From: Granulicella sp. L56
GTDB lineage: Bacteria > Acidobacteriota > Terriglobia > Terriglobales > Acidobacteriaceae
DNA: 64,000 bases
Assembly (NCBI RefSeq): GCF_009765835.1
Contig: NZ_LMUS01000004.1
Location: 165,244 to 229,243 of the forward strand
Direction: 5' to 3'
The position numbers were made by a program, and so were the translations under genes. The notes under the pieces were generated by a model, which was not told the DNA's origin, did no database searches, and saw nothing but the letters and a program-made list of their open reading frames with translations. Below are positions 35,391-43,511 of the stretch, in pieces (positions within the stretch are counted from its first letter, which is position 1; every line of letters begins with the position of its first letter).

Positions 35391-36383
35391 TTAATGTCGA
35401 TCCAACGCCTTTCGCAGCTCCGGCTCCAGGTTTCCTCCGCTCAAAATGACGGCAACTTTGCGCACACGGGGGAGCTCGTCAGCATGGTACAAGGCTGCGG
35501 CAAGAGCCACCGCACCGCTGGGTTCGGGAACCAGCTTGGTAACCGACAACAGAGTTCGCATGGCCGACAAAATCTCGTCCTCTGTTACGGCGACGATTCC
35601 GTCCACATAGGCCAGGACGTGCTCGAAGTTGAGCGCGCCAAGGCTCTGGGTGCGGAGGCCGTCTCCGATGGTCCGGGTCGTCTTCTCTGCGGGCCACTTG
35701 ATCAATTGCCTGGCCTCGAAGCTCTCCTTCGCATCTGCCGCCAGCTCCGGCTCTGCGCCCCAGACTTGCACGGCCGACGTGGTCAGTTTTACGGCTGCCC
35801 CGGTTCCGCTCAAAAGGCCACCTCCACTTACCGGTGCAACGATCAGATCAACGCTGGGCAACTGCTCCAAAATCTCCATCGCACAGGTTGCCTGTCCGGC
35901 GATGATGGCGGCATGGTCGTAGGGTGGAATGACGGCATAACCAAACTGCGCAGCAAGCTCTTCGGCTTTGGCTTGTCGCTCGGAAGATGATGGCCCCACG
36001 GTAACGATCTCGGCGCCAAGAGCTTTTGTTGCCGCCTTCTTGATCTCCGGGGTGTTGTCGGGCATGACGATGACGGCCTTTGCGCCGAGTGCTCGCGCGG
36101 CGTAGGCGACGCCCTGGGCATGATTGCCGCTGGAGTAGGTGATTACCCCGCGTTCCAATGCCTCGGGCGACAATTGCGCCACCATGTTGTACGCTCCGCG
36201 AAGCTTAAAGCTGCCGATGGGCTGCTCACTCTCCGCCTTGATATAGATGTCGAAGTCCGGCTCGGGAAGTTTTGCCATTCTCAGACGAGCACGCTCCAGC
36301 CGGTAGAGTGGAGTTCGCACCGCCACTCCCGTGAGCCTCTGCTTCGCTGCGCGAATCTCATCGAGCGTTACCAGGTCACTCAT
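35391..36383 (-). CDS. threonine/serine dehydratase, PLP-dependent
   Basis: A 330-residue fold-type II PLP enzyme. The Schiff-base Lys is in PIGSFKLRGAYN (about 56-67), the PLP-binding loop is SSGNHAQGVAYAA, and the glycine loop is VSGGGLLSGTGAA. It lacks the C-terminal ACT domain of biosynthetic IlvA, so it is the short (TdcB or serine-racemase-like) type, which deaminates threonine or serine. All catalytic motifs are intact, unlike the threonine-synthase-like gene at 17 kb. It lies 23 bases downstream of the patatin gene, on the same strand, so cotranscription is likely. Confidence 0.9.
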   Translation of the reverse strand: MSDLVTLDEIRAAKQRLTGVAVRTPLYRLERARLRMAKLPEPDFDIYIKAESEQPIGSFKLRGAYNMVAQLSPEALERGVITYSSGNHAQGVAYAARALGAKAVIVMPDNTPEIKKAATKALGAEIVTVGPSSSERQAKAEELAAQFGYAVIPPYDHAAIIAGQATCAMEILEQLPSVDLIVAPVSGGGLLSGTGAAVKLTTSAVQVWGAEPELAADAKESFEARQLIKWPAEKTTRTIGDGLRTQSLGALNFEHVLAYVDGIVAVTEDEILSAMRTLLSVTKLVPEPSGAVALAAALYHADELPRVRKVAVILSGGNLEPELRKALDRH

Positions 36384-36406
36384 CTCTCATCCTTGGTCTT
36401 CGGTCT

Positions 36407-38641
36407 TCAAAAAATCCGGCCCAGCCCGAAGTACCACTTATAGTGTCCGCTACCGCCGATGCTGCCGCCACCATAGACAGGCCCGATCAGCGTCTTCATC
36501 ACCACGATGGCGGTTCCATCGTTAGGCACGTCCGGCGTGCCCGAGTTGCCGCCGTTAATCTTGCCTATCTCGTAGAAGCCACCTGCATAAATTGCGTCGC
36601 CGAAGATGGGGTTCAGATGCGACAGCCGAACCAGGTAGCCCGCCTGTCCGAGAAAATAGTCCTCACCCAGCAGCTCACCGCGGTCGTAGGCAGTCAAGCG
36701 CAGAGGACCGCCCAACGAAAATCCAGCAAGTCCAAGATTCGTTGCGCCGAAACTTGTGCCTCCGCTCGCGGTACCAAAGATAATGCCGCGTTTGCCTGAT
36801 GGGATAAAGTGCTCCGTCGTTACATTCAACTGCGAGAGCCCATCGCTTGAATTGGGCCTTTGGGTGTAATAGCTGAAGTTCGAACGTATCTCAGAGCCCC
36901 TGGACGGCAGCATCACCTCATCCTGCCCCAGATATTGAAACCGTACCGACGTGACCAGAGGGGTAAGGCTGAACTCCTGCCCGATCGGATTTCCGACGAT
37001 GCGGCGCTCGCCGAACCACTGATAGTCTTCGCCTGCGCGCAGCTCAGTCCTTGCATTGAACTGGTAGCCCACGTCGACGCCCAGCCCATTTCTACGCTGC
37101 TTGAACTGCGCCAACTGAGCGCTGCCTGAGTAGTAGCCGGTCTCCGAATGCGTCACATAAGCGTGCGGGGCAACGAACCATCGCGAGGTCAGCGTCAGCG
37201 ACTTGTAAAGCTCCGCGTCGAAACCCGCAACCTGCCCGACCATGCCATCGATCCGCAGCTCCGAACGCGGACCGGCAACATCCAGAAATGTGGCCCTTGC
37301 GCCGAACCCAAGCTGAATGTCATTTGAGTCGTTAGACAAAAGGGTCAATCCCAGATTCAGAAACGGCGGAGCGTAGTCCTTCGATCGGGGTCGAATCAAC
37401 AATCCTGGCTTGCCGTTCTCGTCGATCAGGTTGTAATTGATGATCGAGTAGGTTCCAGTGCCCTCGAGGTCAGAGATCGTCTGCTCAATCGCCGTTGTAT
37501 CGACAGGCTTACCAACAAACTTTTTAAACGAAGCGGCAACTTCCGACTGCGCCGCGCCTTTCAGTCCATAAACGTCCACAAACTGAGGCACGGGAACCTC
37601 CGTGCGCCGCCGCTCATTGCGGTTCGCTAAATACGTCTTCCAGTCCGCATCGTCGAGAGCATATTTTTCGAGCGCCGCAGCCTGCGTTTCTGCGGCCTCT
37701 TTGCCCAGAGGAATAATCACGGAACTCTTATCGAAATCAGTTGCGCTGAACTTGCTGACGTCAGCCCTGATCAGCACCGTAGCATTCTTCATGCTGGCCT
37801 GTTCATTCGCCGCCACCATGATCGACACATTTCTGCCGGCGACGGCCAGCGGGGAGCTTAGGCTCTCCGGCTTAATCGGCCCAGTGTCCAGATACACCGC
37901 AATCACAATGTCCGCGCCCATGGCACGCGCCACGTCTACGGGAAGATTATCGACTGCCGCACCATCGGAGTAGATTTCATCGCCATGCTGTACGGGTGCG
38001 AACATGCCGGGAATCGACATCGTCGCACGCATGGCCTGCGCCAGCGAGCCGTCATCGAAGACATGTTTCTTGCCAGTCACAATCTCGGTGGCTACGCAGC
38101 GGAATGGGATAGGAAGATCGTCAAAGCTCTTTAGATCGTAGTAGGGCATCAGGGTACGGTCGAAGAGCAGACCTACCGCTGCGCCAGAGTTCAACCCCCT
38201 TGGCACGCTGATTCCATGCTTCAGCCCAAACTCCAATCGATTGGGGTATGCGAGCCTGTCTTCTTTCCTGCGATAGCTCAACGCCTGAAACGGAACCTGG
38301 CCGCTCAACACGCCGGGCCAGTGAATCCGTCCGACGAACGACTTGATGTCGTCGGGGCTGTTGCCCGCGGCATAGAGGCCGCCAACGAGGCCGCCCATAC
38401 TGGTCCCGGCCACATAATCTACCGGAATGTGATGCGCCTCCAACCACTCGATTGCGCCGATGTGCGCGAAGCCCAGCGCCCCGCCGCCCTCAAGCACCAG
38501 CCCAATGGTTGGCCGTTTCGGGGGAATAATCTTCGGCTTCTGTGCCGCCATGACCGATAGCCCCGGCAGAAGAGCCATGCAGCCTAACCCAAGAAGAATT
38601 CTTCGAGAAAAAGCGCTCTTAGCAAAAGAGATCATCTGCAC
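36407..38641 (-). CDS. patatin-like phospholipase with outer-membrane barrel
   Basis: A 744-residue protein. The signal peptide is early (SVMAAQ). The patatin domain has EGGGALGFAHIG (oxyanion hole), GTSMGG (nucleophile Ser) and DGAAVDNLPV (catalytic Asp). A middle POTRA-like segment (about 360-430) follows, then a beta-barrel region (LNLGLTLLSNDSNDIQLGFG and onward) ending with F. This is the layout of type Vd autotransporter/PlpD-like lipases, which sit in the outer membrane. The phospholipid substrate is inferred. An aromatic terminal residue supports BAM-assisted insertion. Confidence 0.85.
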   Translation of the reverse strand: MQMISFAKSAFSRRILLGLGCMALLPGLSVMAAQKPKIIPPKRPTIGLVLEGGGALGFAHIGAIEWLEAHHIPVDYVAGTSMGGLVGGLYAAGNSPDDIKSFVGRIHWPGVLSGQVPFQALSYRRKEDRLAYPNRLEFGLKHGISVPRGLNSGAAVGLLFDRTLMPYYDLKSFDDLPIPFRCVATEIVTGKKHVFDDGSLAQAMRATMSIPGMFAPVQHGDEIYSDGAAVDNLPVDVARAMGADIVIAVYLDTGPIKPESLSSPLAVAGRNVSIMVAANEQASMKNATVLIRADVSKFSATDFDKSSVIIPLGKEAAETQAAALEKYALDDADWKTYLANRNERRRTEVPVPQFVDVYGLKGAAQSEVAASFKKFVGKPVDTTAIEQTISDLEGTGTYSIINYNLIDENGKPGLLIRPRSKDYAPPFLNLGLTLLSNDSNDIQLGFGARATFLDVAGPRSELRIDGMVGQVAGFDAELYKSLTLTSRWFVAPHAYVTHSETGYYSGSAQLAQFKQRRNGLGVDVGYQFNARTELRAGEDYQWFGERRIVGNPIGQEFSLTPLVTSVRFQYLGQDEVMLPSRGSEIRSNFSYYTQRPNSSDGLSQLNVTTEHFIPSGKRGIIFGTASGGTSFGATNLGLAGFSLGGPLRLTAYDRGELLGEDYFLGQAGYLVRLSHLNPIFGDAIYAGGFYEIGKINGGNSGTPDVPNDGTAIVVMKTLIGPVYGGGSIGGSGHYKWYFGLGRIF

Positions 38642-38791
38642 ATAAATCTATCAGCAACCCCTCTTCGACGGGCGATCGCAGGTACCTTCAGCGATTACAC
38701 CGCAGTTACACTTTGGTTGCTTCAGAGGAAGCGACCGATGTTCCCCTTCCTTCGTAACGTATGATCCCTTTGATACAGAGGGGCAGGACAG

Positions 38792-39454
38792 ATGTGCTTT
38801 TCAGCCACTGCAAACTTCACGGGGAGCGCCATTCTGGGAGCAATCGGAGTCGCTACCCTGGCCGAGGTGAAACACCGGCGCGCGTTCATGTTTGCAGCCA
38901 TGCCTTTGTTGTTTGCCGCGCATCAGTTCATCGAAGGATTCGTGTGGCTTGGCCTGGATAACATTCTGCCGTCGTACGTCGCTCACGATGCCGGGGCTGC
39001 CTTTGTGCTGTACGCGCAGGGACTGTTGCCCTTTCTGCTGCCCTTGAGCGTGTACCTCATCGAGCCGACGCGCTACAGACAAAAGCGCATGCTCTGGTTC
39101 GTGCTGCTGGGTGGCTGCCTGGCGTTGTATATTCTGTGGGGACTTACTGCCTATCCCTTGCAGGTCTCCGCTCAAGGCCACAGCATCGTCTACTTCAATC
39201 CGGTGACGACAACGTCGGCAGTTGCCGTACTCTATGTGATCGCGACGTGCGGTGCTCTACTCTTTTCCGGGTTCCGCTACCTGATCGCGCTCGGCATCGC
39301 CAACATCGCCGGCCTACTGGTGGTAATGATCGTGATGCGCTACGCGTTTACTTCGATCTGGTGTGCCTACGCTGCGGTGATTAGTGTTCTGATCTACTTT
39401 CATTTCCGCCGAAGACGTCGCATGGCTCCGGTTCTATACACAGCCGCCGCTTAA
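38792..39454 (+). CDS. DUF6629-like membrane protein
   Basis: A 220-residue protein with about six or seven hydrophobic helices. It begins MCFSATANFTGSAILG, a start I associate with the DUF6629 family of unknown function. The segment FAAHQFIEGFVWLGL is also characteristic. It ends with a basic RRRRRM stretch facing the cytoplasm. AGGACAG precedes the ATG at 38792. Function unknown. Confidence 0.75.
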   Translation: MCFSATANFTGSAILGAIGVATLAEVKHRRAFMFAAMPLLFAAHQFIEGFVWLGLDNILPSYVAHDAGAAFVLYAQGLLPFLLPLSVYLIEPTRYRQKRMLWFVLLGGCLALYILWGLTAYPLQVSAQGHSIVYFNPVTTTSAVAVLYVIATCGALLFSGFRYLIALGIANIAGLLVVMIVMRYAFTSIWCAYAAVISVLIYFHFRRRRRMAPVLYTAAA

Positions 39455-39526
39455 ATCGTAATTTGCTTTGCCTTCCGTATTCGAAAGGGCTAAGCTCGCC
39501 TTCTGTACCGAAGTTCCGGAGGATTC

Positions 39527-40204
39527 ATGCATTCAAGAGCACTCTTATTCAGCACGATCATTCTCTTCGGCTTATCGACGGCGTACCCGGCTGCTTCGCA
39601 GAACCGCGATAATGCTCCGCAGAAGACAGGCGGCAACCATGGAAAGCCCGGCGGGCCGCAGACGAAGCCAAGCCCTGGCGGAGGCAAGCCGCAGCCTGGT
39701 CGCCCTAACCCTGGTGGTGGAAATCAGAAGCCGCAACCGAGCCGTCCGCAGCCAAGCCGTCCACAGCCAAGCCGTCCGCAGCCAAGCCGTCCACAGCCAA
39801 GCCGTCCGCAGCCAAGCCGACCGCAGCCGGGCCGTCCTCAACCCTCTCGGCCAAATCCGGGCCGTCCTGGCAATGGCCGTCCAAGCCAAGGCCGTCCGCC
39901 GCAGTGGGGACATCGCCCGACGCAGCGCCCCTCCTATAGCTTCCGCAATAACGACCGTGCCTATCTGCACCGCTACTACCAGAGTCGTTTTGGCGCAATC
40001 AATCGCGCTAACCGACCGCGCTTTATCATCGGCGGATTCTTCCCCTATGCCTACATTCCCTACATCCAGCCGCTTCCGCCGGATGTGTATGGCTATCTAC
40101 CGCCGCCACCGCCCGGATATTCGATGGGCTACTACCAGGGTTATGTGGTCGTCTACGATCCAATCAGCTACTTCATTGCCAATGTCATCGACATCTTGCA
40201 GTAA
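39527..40204 (+). CDS. secreted Pro/Gln/Arg-rich repeat protein
   Basis: A 225-residue exported protein. After a signal peptide (LFGLSTAYPAASQ) it has a low-complexity region with at least seven copies of the pentapeptide QPSRP or close variants (about residues 70-110), coded by 15-base repeats. The C-terminal third is different: YSFRNNDRAYLHRYYQSRFG, then a Tyr/Pro-rich segment (PYAYIPYIQPLPPDVYGYLPP) and a final hydrophobic stretch. It may be a cell-surface linker. No known family. The ATG at 39527 has GGAGG. A strong terminator follows. Confidence 0.7.
   Translation: MHSRALLFSTIILFGLSTAYPAASQNRDNAPQKTGGNHGKPGGPQTKPSPGGGKPQPGRPNPGGGNQKPQPSRPQPSRPQPSRPQPSRPQPSRPQPSRPQPGRPQPSRPNPGRPGNGRPSQGRPPQWGHRPTQRPSYSFRNNDRAYLHRYYQSRFGAINRANRPRFIIGGFFPYAYIPYIQPLPPDVYGYLPPPPPGYSMGYYQGYVVVYDPISYFIANVIDILQ
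39730..39855. repeat. 15-bp tandem repeats coding QPSRP
   Basis: Units of the form CAGCCAAGCCGTCCG and CAGCCAAGCCGTCCA alternate several times, giving a 30-base higher-order period. The last copies are degenerate (PGRP, PNPGRP). The near-identity at DNA level suggests recent slippage expansion and a likely variable copy number. Confidence 0.8.
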
Positions 40205-40230
40205 CAGACACAATCGCTCCACTCAAAACA

Positions 40231-40257
40231 AAAGGCGCCCACAAAGGGCGCCTTTTC
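40231..40257 (+). terminator. intrinsic terminator after the repeat protein gene
   Basis: AAAGGCGCCC (40231-40240) and GGGCGCCTTT (40246-40255) pair perfectly around ACAAA. The run then continues TTCT. It shares its core with the terminator at 40841-40879. Confidence 0.85.
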
Positions 40258-40377
40258 TATCCTCGGCAGGCCTCCCTTTTGATTTATACCCACTCCTCTA
40301 AAGTTGCAGACGATAAAAATACATCTAAAGTCGCCGCATGTAAGATTGGTGGGGCTTTATCCCCTTGGAGAATTTAA

Positions 40378-40824
40378 ATGAAGGCCTGTCTTACGCTCTG
40401 CCTGTTGCTCGGAACACTCGCGATTGCAACTGCCCAAACACCAGCAACCGCTCCGCAAACCGCAGCATCGTCGACACGACACATCGCCCCAAACTCCAGC
40501 CTCTTTATCGAGCCCATGGACGGCTTCGAGACCTATCTCTCGGCTGCCATTCTCAAAAAGAAAGTCCCCGTCATCATCGTTGACGATAAATCCAAAGCGG
40601 ATTACATCGTCAACGGTACTTCTCATGTGCAAAAGGCCGGATGGGCTAAAACCATCTTTGTTTCACCGGCATCGTCAGCCGGGGCCAGCATTACTATCAA
40701 GGACGCAAAGACAGGCAATCTCGTGTTCGCCTACTCCGTCGACAAATTGAATGCCGCCCGCGCTGCGCAAAGTACCGCCGAGGCCTGCGCCAAACATCTG
40801 AAACATGCTATCGAAGATAAATAA
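40378..40824 (+). CDS. small secreted protein of unknown function
   Basis: A 148-residue protein with a clear signal peptide (MKACLTLCLLLGTLAIATAQ). The mature part has an alternating strand/helix pattern (SLFIEPMDGFETYLSAAI, VPVIIVDDKSKADYIVNG, ITIKDAKTGNLVFAY). The order MDGFETYLSAAILKKK ... DYIVNG resembles a small periplasmic lipoprotein-like fold often seen in Acidobacteria, but I cannot name it. The ATG at 40378 follows GGAG by seven bases. A long terminator lies 17 bases after the stop. Confidence 0.7.
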   Translation: MKACLTLCLLLGTLAIATAQTPATAPQTAASSTRHIAPNSSLFIEPMDGFETYLSAAILKKKVPVIIVDDKSKADYIVNGTSHVQKAGWAKTIFVSPASSAGASITIKDAKTGNLVFAYSVDKLNAARAAQSTAEACAKHLKHAIEDK

Positions 40825-40840
40825 GCCGCCAGTGGTCGCA

Positions 40841-40879
40841 AATGAATAAAGGCGCCCTCTGTGGGCGCCTTTATTCATT
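40841..40879 (+). terminator. bidirectional terminator between the secreted-protein gene and rnj
   Basis: A perfect 17-base stem: AATGAATAAAGGCGCCC (40841-40857) and its complement (40863-40879) around TCTGT. T-rich stretches flank it on both strands, so it can serve both the plus-strand gene and the minus-strand rnj gene. It shares the AAAGGCGCCC core with the terminator at 40231-40257. Confidence 0.85.
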
Positions 40880-40893
40880 TCTAAACAGGAGGG

Positions 40894-42558
40894 TCAGATC
40901 TCCAGAATCACCGGCATAATCAACGGTCGCCGGCTGGTGCTCTTCTGGATATACCGCTTGAGGTCATTGCGAATCTTCTCTTTGATGACACCGTAATCGG
41001 CCTTCTCCTCCGGGCTGGAGTTATCGAGCGTGCGCTGCACGATCTGCCGCGCCTCGGGGATCAAGCCCTCCTCGGCCACAGCCATGCCACGCATCACGAT
41101 CTCGGGTGCATTCTCAAGCAGTCCAGTCCGTTTATTGATGGCAATAATCGGCAACACGATTCCGTCTTCGCTGAGATGCTTGCGGTCGCGGATGATAAGG
41201 TCTCCAACGACATCGTTTGAGGAGCCGCCAGAGTCGATGCAGACGCGACCCACGGTAACCTTGCCAGTCTTGGTAGCGGAGTTCTTGTCTAACTCCAGAA
41301 CGTCGCCGTCCTCGAGCAGAATCGTCTTCTCCACAACTCCCATTGAGCTAGCAAGCTCTATATGCCGTTTCAAATGGCGATAGTCGCCGTGCACGGGGAT
41401 GAAGAACTTTGGACGGACGAGGTTGATCATCAGCCGCAGCTCTTCCTGGCTGCCGTGTCCGCTGACGTGGATCAGCCCTGAAGCACCGTCGTCATAGATG
41501 ACCTTGGCGTCGCGACGCTCCAGATGGTCGATGACGCGATAGATGGACTTCTCATTGCCGGGAATGACGCGCGAGCTCATCAGCACGGTGTCGCCTGCAT
41601 CGATGTGCGCGAACTTATGGTTGTTGACCGCGGCTCGGCTCAGAGCGCTCATAGGCTCGCCCTGCGTTCCGCTGATCATGATGCACAGCTTGTTGGCCGG
41701 ATGGTCCTTGATGTGGCCGGGATTGATAATCAGCCCCTGCGGCAGATCGAGGTAGCCAAGGTCCTGCGCGATCTCGGTCGAGTTATCGAGCGAGCGACCG
41801 ATGATCGCAACCTTGCGGCCATGCTGGTGCGCCAACTCCATCGCCAGGCGAATACGGTGAATCGAGGACGAAAAACAACTGAAGAACAGCTTCTTCTTGG
41901 CCTGTCCAAAGATCTCATCCAATCGCGGACGCACCGCACGCTCGCTCGGCGTATAGCCGGAGCGGTCGACGTTGGTGGAGTCCTGCAATAGCGCCAAAAC
42001 GCCTTGCTTACCCAACTCCGCAAATGCATGGAGATCGAACGGCTTATTGTCCGGGGGCGAAAGATCGACCTTGAAGTCGCCGGTGTGCAGAATGACGCCC
42101 ACAGGAGTGTGAATCGCCAGCGCAACGCAGTCCACCAACGAGTGGGTCACGCGAATGGGCATGACCGAGAAAGGCCCCAGTGTAAACCGCTTGCCGGGAA
42201 TCATCTCGTTCAGGTCGGCGTCGTCCAGCAGGCGGTGCTCTTCGAGTTTGCCCTCGACATAGGCCAGGGTGAACTCGGTCCCGTAGACGGGAACATTCAA
42301 TTCGGAGAGGATCCAGGGCAGACCGCCGATGTGGTCTTCGTGCCCGTGAGTCAAAAGGATGGCGCGAACCTTCTCGCGGTTTTCAGTCAGGTAACTGATG
42401 TCCGGAACAACAATATCCACACCCAGCAACTCTTCTTCGGGAAACATCAGACCGGCGTCGATGACAATAATGTCATCCTGCCAGCGGAGAGCCATGCAGT
42501 TCATCCCGAACTCACCCAGGCCCCCCAGCGGAATCATCTTCAATTTATCAAGTGTCAT
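40894..42558 (-). CDS. rnj: ribonuclease J
   Basis: A 554-residue metallo-beta-lactamase/beta-CASP ribonuclease. The metal site is LTHGHEDHIGGLPW (about 71-84). The beta-CASP Asp/His motifs follow, and the C-terminal domain contains HVSGHGSQEELRLMINL and IPVHGDYRHLKRHIELA. RNase J is a 5' exo- and endonuclease in mRNA decay and rRNA maturation. The start is the ATG at 42558, with GAAGG three to four bases upstream. Confidence 0.95.
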   Translation of the reverse strand: MTLDKLKMIPLGGLGEFGMNCMALRWQDDIIVIDAGLMFPEEELLGVDIVVPDISYLTENREKVRAILLTHGHEDHIGGLPWILSELNVPVYGTEFTLAYVEGKLEEHRLLDDADLNEMIPGKRFTLGPFSVMPIRVTHSLVDCVALAIHTPVGVILHTGDFKVDLSPPDNKPFDLHAFAELGKQGVLALLQDSTNVDRSGYTPSERAVRPRLDEIFGQAKKKLFFSCFSSSIHRIRLAMELAHQHGRKVAIIGRSLDNSTEIAQDLGYLDLPQGLIINPGHIKDHPANKLCIMISGTQGEPMSALSRAAVNNHKFAHIDAGDTVLMSSRVIPGNEKSIYRVIDHLERRDAKVIYDDGASGLIHVSGHGSQEELRLMINLVRPKFFIPVHGDYRHLKRHIELASSMGVVEKTILLEDGDVLELDKNSATKTGKVTVGRVCIDSGGSSNDVVGDLIIRDRKHLSEDGIVLPIIAINKRTGLLENAPEIVMRGMAVAEEGLIPEARQIVQRTLDNSSPEEKADYGVIKEKIRNDLKRYIQKSTSRRPLIMPVILEI

Positions 42559-42622
42559 CAACCTTCAATCTTAGCATCGCAGCCAATATCGCTGTTTTGC
42601 GTAGTTAGTGTCACAAAATACA

Positions 42623-42659
42623 CATCGGCCCCGCATCCAGATGGAATGCGAGGCCGATG
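42623..42659 (-). terminator. terminator of the four-helix-bundle gene
   Basis: CATCGGCC (42623-42630) pairs with GGCCGATG (42652-42659), and the inner CGCAT pairs with ATGCG. Reading on the minus strand the hairpin is followed by GTGTATTTTGTG, a T-rich tail. It lies just after the stop of the gene at 42687. Confidence 0.65.
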
Positions 42660-42686
42660 GTGAAGATAACTTGCATCGTTGTTGCC

Positions 42687-43151
42687 TTATTTCGCTGCCA
42701 AGGCGTCGCGATGATTGCGAACGTAGTCGTGCGAGGTAAGGATGTGGGCCTGCTGCTCGGCCAGAAGCTGACGGATGGGCAAAGGAAGTTCCTGGTTCAG
42801 AGCATCGGCGTAAGCCTTCTTCGCTTCGTCTTCGCCACTCTCGGCGGTGTCGAGCAAGCCGTGGTCGCCACCGCCAAGCTTGGCTTTGAGATCGCCCCAA
42901 ACACGGTGCAATGTTCCGACGGCAGTGCCGTTTTCCTTGATGTCATGGACACCGTTCTGATGAAGCGCCTCTTCGAGGTCGCCACGAAAACTGGCCCGCT
43001 TGAGCGACTCAGCAAGGAAATATCGCTTGAGCGTCTCGTCCTTAAGGTGCTCGCCGAGGTCGGCGAAGCCTTTCTGGCTGTCCCGAAGGCTGTTGATGAC
43101 TGAGAGCAGAACGCGCTCTATCTCGTGCTGCTTGCCGGAATCGCTTGACAT
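42687..43151 (-). CDS. PA2169/DUF2383-type four-helix-bundle protein
   Basis: A 154-residue, all-helical protein, starting MSSDSGKQHEIERVLLSVIN. The pattern of regularly spaced hydrophobic and Glu/His residues (ESLKRASFRGDLEEALHQNG, then LAEQQAHILTSHDYVRNHRD) matches the PA2169/DUF2383 family of ferritin-like bundles, which are linked to stress. I place the start at the ATG at 43151, with GAGG upstream. The function is unknown. Confidence 0.75.
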   Translation of the reverse strand: MSSDSGKQHEIERVLLSVINSLRDSQKGFADLGEHLKDETLKRYFLAESLKRASFRGDLEEALHQNGVHDIKENGTAVGTLHRVWGDLKAKLGGGDHGLLDTAESGEDEAKKAYADALNQELPLPIRQLLAEQQAHILTSHDYVRNHRDALAAK

Positions 43152-43511
43152 GGTGTCCTCGTGGTTTGGAGTTGGATCGGATCTTGATGAAAAGAAGCTT
43201 CGGTTGAGACAGGGTCCGCCGGCTGAGTGCGATTCTCCTTCACGGGCAGCAAACAGGAGAAATCGCGAAAATCCCGCTCCCCTGCCCACCGTTTGCTAAG
43301 GTCCACTGGGCAAGTGCACCCAGCGGCGAGTATGCAGGAATAGATGCAGGGATGGGCTGTGGGTTTGCATCCAGGTACCCCGGGGGGAAGGTTTTCCAAT
43401 TTTGTTCGCCGTTTTGGGATAATCGGAGATGCTCTGGTGGTTCACGGCCTTGCAGACCGCCCGGTGTGCGAGACGCTGCGCCGGTGCAGGAGAGGTCGCG
43501 CGTAACCCCTG
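43152..43511. other. intergenic region upstream of ftsK
   Basis: I see no convincing gene in these 360 bases between two divergent genes. They should hold both promoters. A weak ftsK promoter candidate lies at 43394-43423. The open frames crossing the region on both strands look random. Confidence 0.5.
43394..43423 (+). promoter_or_regulatory. weak candidate promoter for ftsK
   Basis: A GATAAT hexamer at 43418-43423 resembles a -10 element. TTCCAA at 43394-43399 sits 18 bases upstream but is a poor -35. It lies about 90 bases before the ftsK start. Confidence 0.25.
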
